Part shown: positions 42,305 to 51,612 of the stretch, piece by piece
How the letters are laid out: each line of letters begins with the position of its first letter
How positions within the stretch are numbered: the stretch's first letter is position 1
Source of the DNA: Ideonella_A sakaiensis_A
GTDB lineage: Bacteria > Pseudomonadota > Gammaproteobacteria > Burkholderiales > Burkholderiaceae_C
NCBI RefSeq assembly: GCF_048320135.1
Contig: NZ_CP182947.1
Coordinates: forward strand, 2,480,001 to 2,544,000
Direction of reading: 5' to 3'
DNA length: 64,000 nt
The notes under the pieces: model-generated
Seen by the model: the letters and a program-made list of their open reading frames with translations, nothing else
Database searches by the model: none
Told to the model about the DNA's origin: nothing
Program-made: the position numbers and the translations under genes

Positions 42305-42504
42305 CGGCGCGAGGGCAAGCATCTAAGCGCAAGCGGCCGCCCGACCGCGCCTTTGCTCTCGCCTCTGTGCCTGCCGATTCGCAATCGTGCAAGATCCCGA
42401 ATCGGGGCTGAAGCCCCTCCCACAATAGTCAGCGCCGCCTGCGAGCTCGATGGCCGCTCTGGGCTGCGTGCCGCCGGCCACGCGAGCACCGATGTTCTGC
42501 GTAC

Positions 42505-44616
42505 TCAAGCTTTCAAATAATCCGCCTTGACCCCCTGCCAGCGCGCCATATGCCGACGCGCGATGGCCGGATGGTGGTCGAGCAGCGTTTCCGCGGCGGA
42601 ACGGGCGTGTTTGACGAGTTGCAGGTCTTCACCGAGATCGGCGAAGCGCAGCAGGGGTGCGCCTGACTGGCGGGCGCCCATGAATTCACCGGGGCCGCGT
42701 ATCTCGAGGTCGCGGCGGGCGATCTCGAAGCCGTCGGCGGTTTCCGCCATCGCCTTCAGGCGCGCCTTGCCGGTCTCCGACAGTGGCGAGGTATAGAGCA
42801 GCACGCAGACACTGGCGACGGCGCCGCGGCCGACTCGGCCACGCAACTGGTGCAGCTGGCTGAGGCCGAAACGTTCGGCATGTTCGATCACCATCAGGCT
42901 CGCATTCGGCACGTCGACGCCGACCTCGATCACCGTCGTGCTGACCAGCAACGCCATCCGGCCGTCGCTGAACAGCGCCATCACCGCCGCCTTCTCGGCC
43001 GGCGGCATGCGCCCGTGCAGCAGGCCGACCATTGCATCGGGCAGGGCCTCCTTCAGCTGCTGGTGGGTCGCGGTCGCGTTCTGCAGATCGATGTGTTCGC
43101 TTTCCTCGATCAGCGGGCAGACCCAGTAGACCTGGCGGCCGCGCGCCACCTCGTCGGCGATTGTCCGGATCACCTCGTCGCGGCGGGCATCGCTGAAGAC
43201 CTTCGTCAGCACCGGCGTACGGCCCGGCGGCAGTTCGTCGATGGTGCTGATGTCGAGGTCGGCAAACAGCGTCATCGCCAGCGTGCGCGGAATCGGCGTC
43301 GCGCTCATCATCAGCAGGTGCGGTTCGAGGCCGGCGCCGCCTGCCTGCTGCACCAGCTTGCGGCGCAGGCTCAGCCGCTGCTCGACGCCGAAGCGGTGCT
43401 GCTCATCGATGATCGCAAGGCCGAGCTTGGCAAAGCTGACGTCGTCCTGGATCACCGCGTGGGTGCCGACGACCAGCAGTGCTTCACCGGATGCGACCGC
43501 TTCAAGCATCTGTGCCCGCGCCTTGCCCTTGCGGCTGCCGGTCAGCCACGCAACCTGGATGCCGAGCGGTTCGAGCCAGCCGACCAGCTTGCGGAAATGC
43601 TGCTCGGCGAGGATTTCGGTCGGCGCCATCAGCGCACATTGCCAACCTTGCGCCATCACCAGTGCCGCGGCGAGCGCAGCGACCACCGTCTTGCCGGAGC
43701 CGACGTCGCCCTGCAGCAGCCTGTGCATCGGCACCGATTGTTCAAGGTTATCGCTCGCGCGGCGGGCGAGGTCCGAGGCGATTTCGTCGACGACGCGACG
43801 TTGCGCAGCGGTCAGGTCGAAGGGCAGTGCGGCGAGCAGCCGCTCGTGCAGGCCGTCGCGCTGCGCGGCAAAACGCGGCGCTCGCTGCAGTGCGCGCTCG
43901 CGGCGCGCCTGGCCCTGCGAAATCTGCTGGGCCAGCAGTTCGTCGAATTTCAGGCGCTGCCACGGTGGCTGGTGGTGGTCCTCGAGCAGGTGCAGCGACG
44001 CCTGCGGCGGCGGGTGGTGCAACCAGGCGAGGCTGTCACGCAGGCTCGGCAGGCCAGCCGGAATCAGCTCGGCCGGCAGGATTTCCGACAGGTCGGCACG
44101 TTGCAATGCGGAGCCGACGGCCTTGCGCAGATAGGCCTGCGGCAGCCCGGCGCTGGTCGGATAAACCGGCGTCAGCGAATCGGCCAGCGGCGTATCGCTG
44201 CTGACCGCACGGAAAACCGGATGAACCATCTCGAGGCCGAAAAAGCCGCCGCGCGCCTCGCCGCGCACGCGCAGCCGCTGGCCGGCGGCCAGGCTTTTCT
44301 GGTGGCTCGGATAGAAGTGGATGAAGCGCAGCACCAGTTCGCCGCTGCCGTCGCGAAGCCGCGCGACGAGCTGGCGCCGGCCGCGGCCCTCGACATGGCA
44401 ACTGTGCACGATGCCTTCGACCTGCGCGGTCTGGCCGTCGCGCAATCCGGCAATCGGCGTCAGCCGCGTCTCGTCCTCGTAGCGCAGCGGCAGATGCAGC
44501 ACCAGGTCGATGTCGCGCACCAGCCCCATTTTTTCCATTGCCCGCTGCGCGGCGGACTTGGTGGCGGCGGGTGGCTTGCCGGGCGATTTGCGCGCAACGG
44601 CGGGCGGTTCAGGCAT
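42505..44616 (-). CDS. recG: ATP-dependent DNA helicase RecG
   Basis: This 703-residue branch-migration helicase reverses stalled forks. The wedge/OB domain is at the N-terminus (about residues 50-170). Helicase motifs follow: Walker A GDVGSGKTV (about 310), motif Ia MAPTEILAEQHF, DEQH (IIDEQHRFGV), the SATPIPRT motif, and motif VI LHQLRGRVGRG. The C-terminus carries the ARWQGVKADYLKA ending. ATG 44616 is chosen because upstream residues are not conserved. In many betaproteobacteria recG is divergent from queA-tgt; here a sensor kinase gene lies between. Confidence 0.98.
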   Translation of the reverse strand: MPEPPAVARKSPGKPPAATKSAAQRAMEKMGLVRDIDLVLHLPLRYEDETRLTPIAGLRDGQTAQVEGIVHSCHVEGRGRRQLVARLRDGSGELVLRFIHFYPSHQKSLAAGQRLRVRGEARGGFFGLEMVHPVFRAVSSDTPLADSLTPVYPTSAGLPQAYLRKAVGSALQRADLSEILPAELIPAGLPSLRDSLAWLHHPPPQASLHLLEDHHQPPWQRLKFDELLAQQISQGQARRERALQRAPRFAAQRDGLHERLLAALPFDLTAAQRRVVDEIASDLARRASDNLEQSVPMHRLLQGDVGSGKTVVAALAAALVMAQGWQCALMAPTEILAEQHFRKLVGWLEPLGIQVAWLTGSRKGKARAQMLEAVASGEALLVVGTHAVIQDDVSFAKLGLAIIDEQHRFGVEQRLSLRRKLVQQAGGAGLEPHLLMMSATPIPRTLAMTLFADLDISTIDELPPGRTPVLTKVFSDARRDEVIRTIADEVARGRQVYWVCPLIEESEHIDLQNATATHQQLKEALPDAMVGLLHGRMPPAEKAAVMALFSDGRMALLVSTTVIEVGVDVPNASLMVIEHAERFGLSQLHQLRGRVGRGAVASVCVLLYTSPLSETGKARLKAMAETADGFEIARRDLEIRGPGEFMGARQSGAPLLRFADLGEDLQLVKHARSAAETLLDHHPAIARRHMARWQGVKADYLKA

Positions 44617-44761
44617 GCGTCGATTTTGCCCCGCGCAAGCCGCTGCGCGGCCAGGGCCGTTGGATACGCACATCGCGCCGGCTTTGGCCGGGTGCGAATT
44701 TCAGGCATGCTCTGGCTCTTTGCAGGCGGGGGCCCGGCCCGAGCAACGCAGGATCGCTCCG

Positions 44762-46783
44762 TTGAATCAAGAATCGCCATCAAAAGTACCGCAGCCCGAC
44801 CATGGCATCCCGCGCCCGCTCTGGCGCTGGCTGTTGCTGGCCAGCGGGCTGGCGGCGGTGGCGGCGCTGATGGCTGCGTTTGGTGCCGGAGTCCATGCGG
44901 CTGCGCCTGCCTTTGTCGCCGCAGTGATCGTCGGCTTCGCGGCGCTGCGCGCCAGGCGCAACGCGAACGCGGTCAGCGGGCTGGCTGCGCGGCTCGACGA
45001 AATCGCCTCAGGCCACCTGCATGACCAGCGACTGCCGCCGGTTGCCGATCCGGACGATGTCGACCTGGTGACGCCGATCAACCAGTTGCTCGATGACTGC
45101 GAACAGCTCGGTGCCGCGGTCGTCAACGCCGGCCGCGATGCCGATCGCCGCACCGCCGCCGATACCCGGGCACTGCAGGACGAACGCGACCAGGCCGAAG
45201 CGGCGTCGCTGGCGAAGACGCGGTTTCTCGCCAACATGAGCCATGAACTGCGCACGCCACTGAACGGCGTGATCGGCGCCGCGCAGCTGCTGCAGCTCGG
45301 CGGCCAGGGTGCGGAGGAGCAGGCGCATCTGATCGATGCGATCCGCGGCAGCGGAACCAACCTGCTCGGATTGATCGAGAACATCCTCGATCTGTCGCGG
45401 ATCGAGACTGGCGCACTCGAGCTGACCCATGTCGACTTCAACCTCGTCGATTGCGTCGAAAGCGCGATCGCGACGACCGCGGTCGGCGCGCGGCTGAAGC
45501 GCCTGGGCATGGCCTGCATCGTCGACCCGGATCTGCCGGCCTGGCGCAACGGCGATTCGTCGCGCTTGCGGCAGATCCTGATGAACCTGCTCGGCAATGC
45601 CGTCAAGTTCACGCAGCGCGGCGATGTCGTGCTGAATGTCGACCGCGGGCGCACGGCCACCTCGGTGATCATCCGGGTCCGCGATTCCGGTCCCGGCATT
45701 GCCGAGCAGGCGCTGCAACATGTCTTCGAGCCGTTCCGTCAGGCCGATGACGGTGTCAACCGACGCCATGGCGGCAGCGGGCTCGGACTGACGATCACCC
45801 GCGAGCTGGTCGAGGCGATGGGCGGCAGCATCCGTGTCGACAGCGAAGTCGGCGCCGGCAGCTGCTTCGAGGTCGAGCTCGATATTCCGCTGGCGGCAAC
45901 GACGGTGCCGGAGCCGCCACCGCTGCAATACCAGGTGCTGTTTTTTGAACCCCACGAGCCGAGCGCGCGCGCCATCGCCGCGCAGTTGGCGCGGCTGGGC
46001 TGCCGGACGATGCGCTGCCGCTCGGCCGACGACCTGCAGGCGTGGATCAGCCGCCAGCCCGATGACGCAGCCGAGCCATGGCTGCTGGTCGCTGCGGATG
46101 CCGAAGAGACCTGGCAGTTTCTCGAGGCGTCGATGCAGATGATCGACCCGCAGCGGGTGATCGGCATGACCCAGCTCGAGTCCTATGAAAGCGAGATCGC
46201 ACGCGAACGTTTTCACCTGTCGCGCAGCGTCGTCAAGCCGGTGCTGCGCGCTTCGCTGGTCAGCCGGCTCGGCGCGGTGCCGCGGCCGGCGCCGAGCCCG
46301 CGCCATCTGCCTGCAAGCTCGCCATTGCCGACGCCGACCAGCCCTGGAACGCTCGGCGCCAAACATGTGCTGGTCGTCGAGGACGACAGGCTGAACCAGA
46401 CCATCGTCTGCAGCATGCTGCACAACGCCGGTTATGCCACCACCGCGGCCGATACCGGCGAGCAGGCACTCGAGTTGATGGCGCGGCAGACCTTCGACCT
46501 GGTGCTGATGGACTGGCAGATGCCCGAGATGGACGGGCTCGAGGTGACGCGGCGGATCCGCGGCGGAGAAGCCGGCCGCTACGGTCGCATCGTGCCGATC
46601 GTCGCGTTGACCGCCAATGCATTTGCCGAGGACCGCGCGGCCTGCCTGGCTGCCGGAATGAACGACTTCCTGACCAAGCCGGTACTTGCAGCGAAGCTGA
46701 TCGAGACCGCCAGCCGCTGGACCGCGCTGCCCGGCGGCGACGACGAAGCGTTTTCGCGCAGCAGCTTCGCCGACCTGTACTGA
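44762..46783 (+). CDS. Hybrid sensor histidine kinase with C-terminal receiver domain
   Basis: This protein of about 673 residues has two N-terminal membrane segments (about residues 19-65), a short coiled linker, and a HisKA domain with the phosphorylated His in NMSHELRTPLNGVIGA (about 160-175). The HATPase domain shows an N box (LLGNAVKFTQ), DSGPGIAE and HGGSGLGLTITRELV. A degenerate receiver-like region follows, and then a true receiver with VEDDRLNQ and the phospho-acceptor Asp in LMDWQMPEMDG. It has almost no periplasmic sensor domain, and no response regulator gene is adjacent. TTG 44762 is the best start by conservation but is uncertain. Confidence 0.9.
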   Translation: MNQESPSKVPQPDHGIPRPLWRWLLLASGLAAVAALMAAFGAGVHAAAPAFVAAVIVGFAALRARRNANAVSGLAARLDEIASGHLHDQRLPPVADPDDVDLVTPINQLLDDCEQLGAAVVNAGRDADRRTAADTRALQDERDQAEAASLAKTRFLANMSHELRTPLNGVIGAAQLLQLGGQGAEEQAHLIDAIRGSGTNLLGLIENILDLSRIETGALELTHVDFNLVDCVESAIATTAVGARLKRLGMACIVDPDLPAWRNGDSSRLRQILMNLLGNAVKFTQRGDVVLNVDRGRTATSVIIRVRDSGPGIAEQALQHVFEPFRQADDGVNRRHGGSGLGLTITRELVEAMGGSIRVDSEVGAGSCFEVELDIPLAATTVPEPPPLQYQVLFFEPHEPSARAIAAQLARLGCRTMRCRSADDLQAWISRQPDDAAEPWLLVAADAEETWQFLEASMQMIDPQRVIGMTQLESYESEIARERFHLSRSVVKPVLRASLVSRLGAVPRPAPSPRHLPASSPLPTPTSPGTLGAKHVLVVEDDRLNQTIVCSMLHNAGYATTAADTGEQALELMARQTFDLVLMDWQMPEMDGLEVTRRIRGGEAGRYGRIVPIVALTANAFAEDRAACLAAGMNDFLTKPVLAAKLIETASRWTALPGGDDEAFSRSSFADLY

Positions 46784-46836
46784 GTGAAGCTGCCGCAGGG
46801 GCGGGCGGCCGCGACGGGCATGGAACAATCACGTCC

Positions 46837-47904
46837 ATGTCGCCATCCGAACCCGTCCTCAGCCTCGCCGATTTCGATTTCGACCTGCCGGACGAACTGA
46901 TCGCGCAACATCCGGCGCCGCAACGCAGCGCCTCGCGGCTGCTCGACGGCCGGCGTCTGCCGGCCAGAGACCATGTGTTTCGTGAACTGCCCGGCCTGCT
47001 CGACCGCGGCGATCTGCTGGTCTTCAACAATACCCGCGTCATCAAGGCCCGGCTGCTCGGCCACAAGGCCAGCGGCGGCGCGGTCGAGGTGCTGATCGAA
47101 CGATTGCTGCCAGGATCGGCACATGAGGCCTGGGCCCATGTGCGCGCGAGCAAGTCGCCACCGGCCGGAACCCGGCTGCTGTTCGAGGCGGCCGATGGCG
47201 ATGCGGGTTTTGCCGTCGAGGTGCTCGGCCGCACCGGGCCAGCCGGCGACCTGTTCCACCTGCGTTTTCCGGACGACCCGCTGCCGCTGCTCGACCGCTT
47301 CGGCCATGTGCCGCTGCCGCCGTATATCGAACATCCCGACGATGCCGACGACGAGCGCCGCTACCAGACCGTCTTCGCCAGCCGGCCTGGCGCCGTCGCC
47401 GCGCCGACGGCGGCGCTGCATTTCGACCAGGCGCTGCTCGACGAACTGCCGACATTCGGACTGGAACGCGCCGAGGTGACGCTGCATGTCGGCGCCGGCA
47501 CCTTCCTGCCGGTGCGCAGCGAATCGCTGGCCGAGCACAAGATGCACAGCGAATGGTTCGAGATTCCGGCCACCACCGTCGAGGCAATCGCGAGGACGCG
47601 CGCGCGCGGCGGCCGTGTCGTCGCGGTCGGCACGACGACGCTGCGCGCGCTCGAATCGGCCGCACGCGAAGACGGCGAGCTGCGCGCCGGCGCGCGCGAA
47701 ACCGACATCTTCATCACACCGGGTTTCGATTTCCGCGTCGTCGACCGGCTGGTGACCAATTTCCACCTGCCAAAAAGCACGCTGATGATGCTGGTCAGCG
47801 CCTTTGCCGGGCATCGCCACATCATGGCGCTGTACCGCGAGGCGATCGAGCGGCGTTACCGCTTCTTCAGCTACGGCGACGCGATGCTGCTCGAGCGCAG
47901 CTGA
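46837..47904 (+). CDS. queA: S-adenosylmethionine:tRNA ribosyltransferase-isomerase QueA
   Basis: This 355-residue enzyme transfers the ribosyl part of SAM to preQ1 in tRNA, giving epoxyqueuosine. Conserved blocks include DFDFDLPDELIAQHPAPQRS, NNTRVIKARL, then VGAGTFLPVRSE and NFHLPKSTLMMLVSAFAG. The length matches the family. tgt, which inserts preQ1 in the previous step, lies 3.7 kb away, separated by an oppositely oriented iron-uptake set; the two are normally adjacent. Confidence 0.98.
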   Translation: MSPSEPVLSLADFDFDLPDELIAQHPAPQRSASRLLDGRRLPARDHVFRELPGLLDRGDLLVFNNTRVIKARLLGHKASGGAVEVLIERLLPGSAHEAWAHVRASKSPPAGTRLLFEAADGDAGFAVEVLGRTGPAGDLFHLRFPDDPLPLLDRFGHVPLPPYIEHPDDADDERRYQTVFASRPGAVAAPTAALHFDQALLDELPTFGLERAEVTLHVGAGTFLPVRSESLAEHKMHSEWFEIPATTVEAIARTRARGGRVVAVGTTTLRALESAAREDGELRAGARETDIFITPGFDFRVVDRLVTNFHLPKSTLMMLVSAFAGHRHIMALYREAIERRYRFFSYGDAMLLERS

Positions 47905-47908
47905 CCGG

Positions 47909-48601
47909 TCACAACTCGAAGATGATCGGCGCAACCGGCGCCCAGACGGTCAACGCGACGCCGTTCTCGGAATACGGCTGGAACCTGGCCTCGCGCATTG
48001 CCGCGATGGCCGCCTCGTCGAGCAGCGGGTGGCCGGACGATTTGACCAGCACGATCTGCCGCGGCAAGCCGGCGGCATCGACCAGCACCTGAAGGATGAC
48101 GGTGCCGGTTTCACGCAAGCGGCGCGAGGCCAGCGGATAACGCGGCGCCGGCTTGACGAGATAACGGACGGCGGCGGCATCGACCTGCTTCGGCTCGGTG
48201 CTGGGCTGCGTTGGCGCGCTTGCGACTGCTGGCACCGGCGGGGCGGATACCGATGGCGTAGGCATCGCTGTTGACGCTGCCGGCGCTGCGGCCGCGACGG
48301 GCGTCGGCGCGCCGCGGCGCTCGGGTGCCGCCACCGTGACCGGCGCTGGCGGCGGCGCTGCAATGGCGACTTCGGGCACCGCGATCGGCAGCGGCAGCGG
48401 CGCCGGCAACAGTGGCGGTGCCGGCAGCGCAACCGGCGCAGACCGCGCCGTCGGCTGCTCGGCAACCAGGCGCACGCGGAGCGGCTCGGCTTCCAGCGTC
48501 ACCGCGCGCAAAGGTGTCGCCTGCAGCACGGCCCACAGCAGCGCACCATGCACCGCAACGACGACGAGCAGCGTCGGCAAACGGCGGCGCTGGTGCGTCA
48601 T
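47909..48601 (-). CDS. TonB-like energy transducer
   Basis: This 230-residue protein has an N-terminal membrane anchor (LLVVVAVHGALLWAVLQA, about residues 11-28), a proline/alanine-rich periplasmic spacer, and a TonB C-terminal domain. In that domain are APRYPLASRRLRETGTVILQ (the YP motif), LPRQIVLVKSSGHPLLDEAA and the closing FQPYSENG. TonB couples the proton-motive force to outer-membrane receptors. It overlaps piuC (ATGA) and lies downstream of the fiu-like receptor in the same iron-uptake unit; no exbBD genes are here. Confidence 0.92.
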   Translation of the reverse strand: MTHQRRRLPTLLVVVAVHGALLWAVLQATPLRAVTLEAEPLRVRLVAEQPTARSAPVALPAPPLLPAPLPLPIAVPEVAIAAPPPAPVTVAAPERRGAPTPVAAAAPAASTAMPTPSVSAPPVPAVASAPTQPSTEPKQVDAAAVRYLVKPAPRYPLASRRLRETGTVILQVLVDAAGLPRQIVLVKSSGHPLLDEAAIAAMREARFQPYSENGVALTVWAPVAPIIFEL

Positions 48602-49284
48602 GTGTCGGCCCACATCCGAAGCAGGTTGTGGTAACTGCCGGTCAACGCAACCGCCGGGCCGGATTCGCCACCACTGCTGCGCAAGTCGATCAGCGCGCGG
48701 TCCATCTCGAACAGCAGTTGCCGCTGTTCGCCGCTGCGCACCATGCTTTCGACCCAGAAGAAGCTGGCGAGCCGCGCACCGCGCGTCACCGGCTCGACGC
48801 GGTGCACGCTGGTGCCGGGATAGAGCAGCATGTCGCCGGCCGGCAGCTTGATGCGGCGATCGCCCGTGCCTTCGGCGATCACCAGCTCGCCGCCGTCGTA
48901 GCTGGCCGGATCGGCGAGAAACAGCGTTGCGCTGAGATCGGTGCGTACGCGCTGCTGGTGCTGGCCCGGCACGAACCGGATCGCATTGTCGACATGGTCG
49001 CCAAAGCGGTTGTGGTCGCCTGCATAGCGGTTGAACAGCGGTGGAAAAACCTTTTTCGGCAGCGCCGCCGAAAAGAAGGTCGCGTGGCGGTTCAGCCCGT
49101 CGAGGACGATCTGCTGCAGCGCCCGCGTCAGCGGATGCTGCTGCGGCAGCTGCTGGTTGCGCTTGACCGCCGCCGACTGCTCGCCGGCGGTGACGCGGCC
49201 ATCGCACCAGGGTGCATCGGCGAGCAGCTCGGCCGCTCGCGCCAGTTCATCGGCATCGAGTACCGCCTGCAAGTGGAGCAGCAT
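48598..49284 (-). CDS. piuC: Fe(II)/2-oxoglutarate hydroxylase, PiuC/YbiX type
   Basis: This 228-residue PKHD-type dioxygenase has the metal motif HVDNAIRF (H-x-D, about residues 96-103) and the distal His with the 2-oxoglutarate Arg in TSVHRVEPVTRGAR (about residues 158-171). The N-terminal FNRYAGDHNRFGDH stretch is typical. PiuC/YbiX genes lie next to catecholate receptors such as fiu and piuA and are iron-regulated, as the order here suggests, but their substrate is not established. The receptor stop is 9 bases upstream. Confidence 0.94.
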   Translation of the reverse strand: MLLHLQAVLDADELARAAELLADAPWCDGRVTAGEQSAAVKRNQQLPQQHPLTRALQQIVLDGLNRHATFFSAALPKKVFPPLFNRYAGDHNRFGDHVDNAIRFVPGQHQQRVRTDLSATLFLADPASYDGGELVIAEGTGDRRIKLPAGDMLLYPGTSVHRVEPVTRGARLASFFWVESMVRSGEQRQLLFEMDRALIDLRSSGGESGPAVALTGSYHNLLRMWADT

Positions 49285-49293
49285 CGCGTGGCC

Positions 49294-51510
49294 TCAGAAC
49301 GTGAAGGTGGTTGTCACCTGCACGCTGCGCGGCTTGCCCGGCACATAGTGGCCGCGGTAGACCTGATCGGCATGGCGCTGGTTGGTGACGTTGTTCAGGT
49401 TGACGCGCACCGCGACGTCATCGAAGCGGTATTCGGCCATCAGGTCGCCGGTGGCATGGGCAGGTGCGGTGAAGCTGGTGATGCCCACCGGGTAGACCTC
49501 GCTGCGGAACGTGACGCCGGCGCCGAACCGCCAATGGGTATCCGGCGCCCAGGTGGTCCAGACGCTGCCGCTGTGCCGCGGCGTCAGGCCGACCGGGTCG
49601 CCGGCGCGTTGACCCTGCGCCGACAACGGGCTCGCCGCGTCGATCTCGGCGTCCGGAATGAAGGCATACGACGCGAAGATCTCCCACTGCGGCGTCAACC
49701 TGCCGGCGAGGTCGATCTCGATGCCTGCGGCATGGCGCTTTCCCGACATCACGTAGTTGCAGGCGTTGGCCGTCAGCGAATCGGTGTTGCGTTCGTTGGT
49801 CTTGGTCGTGTGGAACAGCGCCAGCCGCGTCGAGAAGCGGCCATCGGCGCTGTCGAGCTTCGCACCGAGCTCGAGGTTGCGGCTGGCTTCCGGCGGCGCA
49901 TCGACCGTGCCGGCGTCGTACTGGTAGCTGTCGCCGGATGTGTTGAATGAGGTGCCGTAGGACAGGTGGTAGCTCTCGAAAGGCGTCGGCTGGTACAAGA
50001 CGCCGAGCCGTTGGCTCCACAACGAATCGCTGCGCCGGTATTCGCGGGCGACGACCGTCGTGCAGCCATTGCTGGCGGCTGGCGCCAGATGGCGCTGGTA
50101 GCGGCCCTCGACCTGGTCCCAGCGCAGCCCGGCCAGCAGCTTCCACGTTGGCGCGAGCTGGATCAGGTCCTGCGCAAAGACGCCGACCGTCTTGTTGACG
50201 AAGCTGCGGTCAGCGGTCACCGGCCGCAACGGTTCGGCGACCGAGGCGCCATCGTTGGGCGTGCCGATCGCCGTATCCGGCTTCACGAGCGCGCCACCGG
50301 CCGGCTGACCAGCCTGGAAATTGGTGAAATCCTCGTGCGCGATGTCGGCGCCTCCGCTCAGCTGATGGCGCAGGCCGGCAACATCGACGTTTTTGCTGAC
50401 ATCGCTCTGCAGGTTGACGGCACGCAGCTGCTGGACCTTGTTGTTGGTGCCGCGGCGCAGTGCGGTCGATGCATTCAGCGTCTCGGCGCTGGTCGTCGCA
50501 TCGACAAAACGGATCGAGCTGGCGCGCAGGTCGCGGTCGTAGGCGGCCACACGCAAGCTGGTCCGCCACTCGCCGCCGCCGGCGATTTGCCGCACGTGGC
50601 GAAAGGTCGCCATGTCGACCTGGCTGTCCGAATGGTCGCTGGCCAGCCCGTAGAAATTGCCGGCCGCCACCGGCACCAGGCCGCGCTGCGTCGAGCCCTG
50701 GCTTGGCGCGAGCCATGGCATGCCGTAGTTGACGCCGTTGTGGTTGTCCAGGTGATACAGGTTGACGAGAAACTCGTCACGCAGACCGATGCCCCAGCGG
50801 TAACCGACGGCCAGTCCCTTCTTGTCGACACCAACGCCGTCCTGGTCGGCGGTATTGGCCATCACATTGATGCGCAGCGCCGCGCTGTTGCCGGTGACGA
50901 GATTCAGGTCCGCGGTGCCGCGCAGAAAGCGCCCGCTGCCGGCGGTCAGTGCAAGCTCGCGCCGCGTCAGCTGGGTCGTCGGCTCCTTGCTGATCTGGTT
51001 CGCCGCGCCACCGGTCGATCCGCGGCCGAACAGCATCGACGCCGAACCGCGCAACACCTCGAGCCGGTCCCAGTTGAACGAGTCGCGCTCGTAGAAGGCC
51101 GGGTCGCGGATGCCGTCGACGAAGATGTCGCCGGTCGACTGCAGCGAGAAGCCGCGCAGCCGGATGTCCTCCTCGCCGCCTTCGGCGGCCTGGAAGCTGA
51201 TGCCCGCGGTCACCTTCAGCGCATCCTTCAGCGTATCGAGGTTGCGGTCGTCGATCAGCCGCTCGGTGACGACGGTGACCGACTGCGGCAGATCGCGCAG
51301 TTCCTGGCGCATCTTGCCGATGCGGGTTTCGGTCGCCTGGTAGCTGTCGCGGCCCGGCGTCGGATCGGCCTCGCCCTTGACCGTCACCGCGGGCAGGCTG
51401 GTCTGTTCGATGGCCGCCGGCACACCCTGCGCAATCGCCAGCGACATGAAGCCGAAACCGGCGGCAACCGCTCCGAGGGGCAATGGGCGGAATACGGAAG
51501 GGCGCGACAT
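49294..51510 (-). CDS. fiu: TonB-dependent catecholate siderophore receptor (Fiu-like)
   Basis: This 738-residue outer-membrane receptor has a signal peptide of about 28 residues, a plug domain (DLPQSVTVVTERLIDDRNLD, then IRLRGFSLQSTGDIFVDGIR and DRLEVLRGSASMLFGRGS), and a 22-strand barrel ending in an aromatic residue (VTTTFTF). The barrel and the association with piuC match Fiu/PiuA receptors for monomeric catechols and catechol-bearing compounds. A Fur box lies 20 bases before the ATG. The unit receptor-piuC-tonB runs toward queA. Confidence 0.93.
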   Translation of the reverse strand: MSRPSVFRPLPLGAVAAGFGFMSLAIAQGVPAAIEQTSLPAVTVKGEADPTPGRDSYQATETRIGKMRQELRDLPQSVTVVTERLIDDRNLDTLKDALKVTAGISFQAAEGGEEDIRLRGFSLQSTGDIFVDGIRDPAFYERDSFNWDRLEVLRGSASMLFGRGSTGGAANQISKEPTTQLTRRELALTAGSGRFLRGTADLNLVTGNSAALRINVMANTADQDGVGVDKKGLAVGYRWGIGLRDEFLVNLYHLDNHNGVNYGMPWLAPSQGSTQRGLVPVAAGNFYGLASDHSDSQVDMATFRHVRQIAGGGEWRTSLRVAAYDRDLRASSIRFVDATTSAETLNASTALRRGTNNKVQQLRAVNLQSDVSKNVDVAGLRHQLSGGADIAHEDFTNFQAGQPAGGALVKPDTAIGTPNDGASVAEPLRPVTADRSFVNKTVGVFAQDLIQLAPTWKLLAGLRWDQVEGRYQRHLAPAASNGCTTVVAREYRRSDSLWSQRLGVLYQPTPFESYHLSYGTSFNTSGDSYQYDAGTVDAPPEASRNLELGAKLDSADGRFSTRLALFHTTKTNERNTDSLTANACNYVMSGKRHAAGIEIDLAGRLTPQWEIFASYAFIPDAEIDAASPLSAQGQRAGDPVGLTPRHSGSVWTTWAPDTHWRFGAGVTFRSEVYPVGITSFTAPAHATGDLMAEYRFDDVAVRVNLNNVTNQRHADQVYRGHYVPGKPRSVQVTTTFTF

Positions 51511-51529
51511 CGATAATTCCTTATTTGTA

Positions 51530-51548
51530 AACGCGAACGATTCGCATT
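51530..51548 (-). promoter_or_regulatory. Fur box before the fiu-like receptor gene
   Basis: On the minus strand the 19 bases read AATGCGAATCGTTCGCGTT, an inverted repeat with the AATGNGAAT-N-NTTCNCNTT layout of a Fur site. It lies about 20 bases before the receptor ATG, so iron-bound Fur would block transcription of the receptor-piuC-tonB unit. Confidence 0.75.
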
Positions 51549-51612
51549 CAGTATGCCACGGTCAATCCGGCACGATCGCATCGGCTGTCGCGAACCGACG
51601 ACAATTCGCGCC

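Larger units (their letters stand above)
41765..42424. repeat. Large near-palindromic repeat island with REP arms
   Basis: The 775-base interval 41730-42504 holds no credible gene. Its outer arms, 41765-41790 and 42399-42424, are perfect inverted copies of the 26-base REP core, and weaker similarity continues about 15 bases inward. Inside, 41891-42043 and 42150-42304 are diverged inverted copies of a ~153-base unit; both contain the same landmarks in opposite order (GCGATGCTCGGTC, CTCGCTTCGCTC-like, TTGTTGATGCTCGCTGCGCTCG, CCTCCGCTTCTCG). Short frames here are products of the repeats. It looks like a nonautonomous, MITE-like or fold-back element. Confidence 0.75.

Noticed and set aside
41868..42425. 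Several 60-185-codon frames in the 41730-42504 interval
   Set aside because: They are translations of the REP and inverted-repeat sequence (recurring ERSEHQQ and SGLKPLP strings) on both strands, with no ribosome sites or domains.
44510..44761. Upstream extension of the hybrid kinase frame
   Set aside because: The added residues overlap the recG start, lack hydrophobic or conserved sequence, and would shift the membrane anchor far from the N-terminus.
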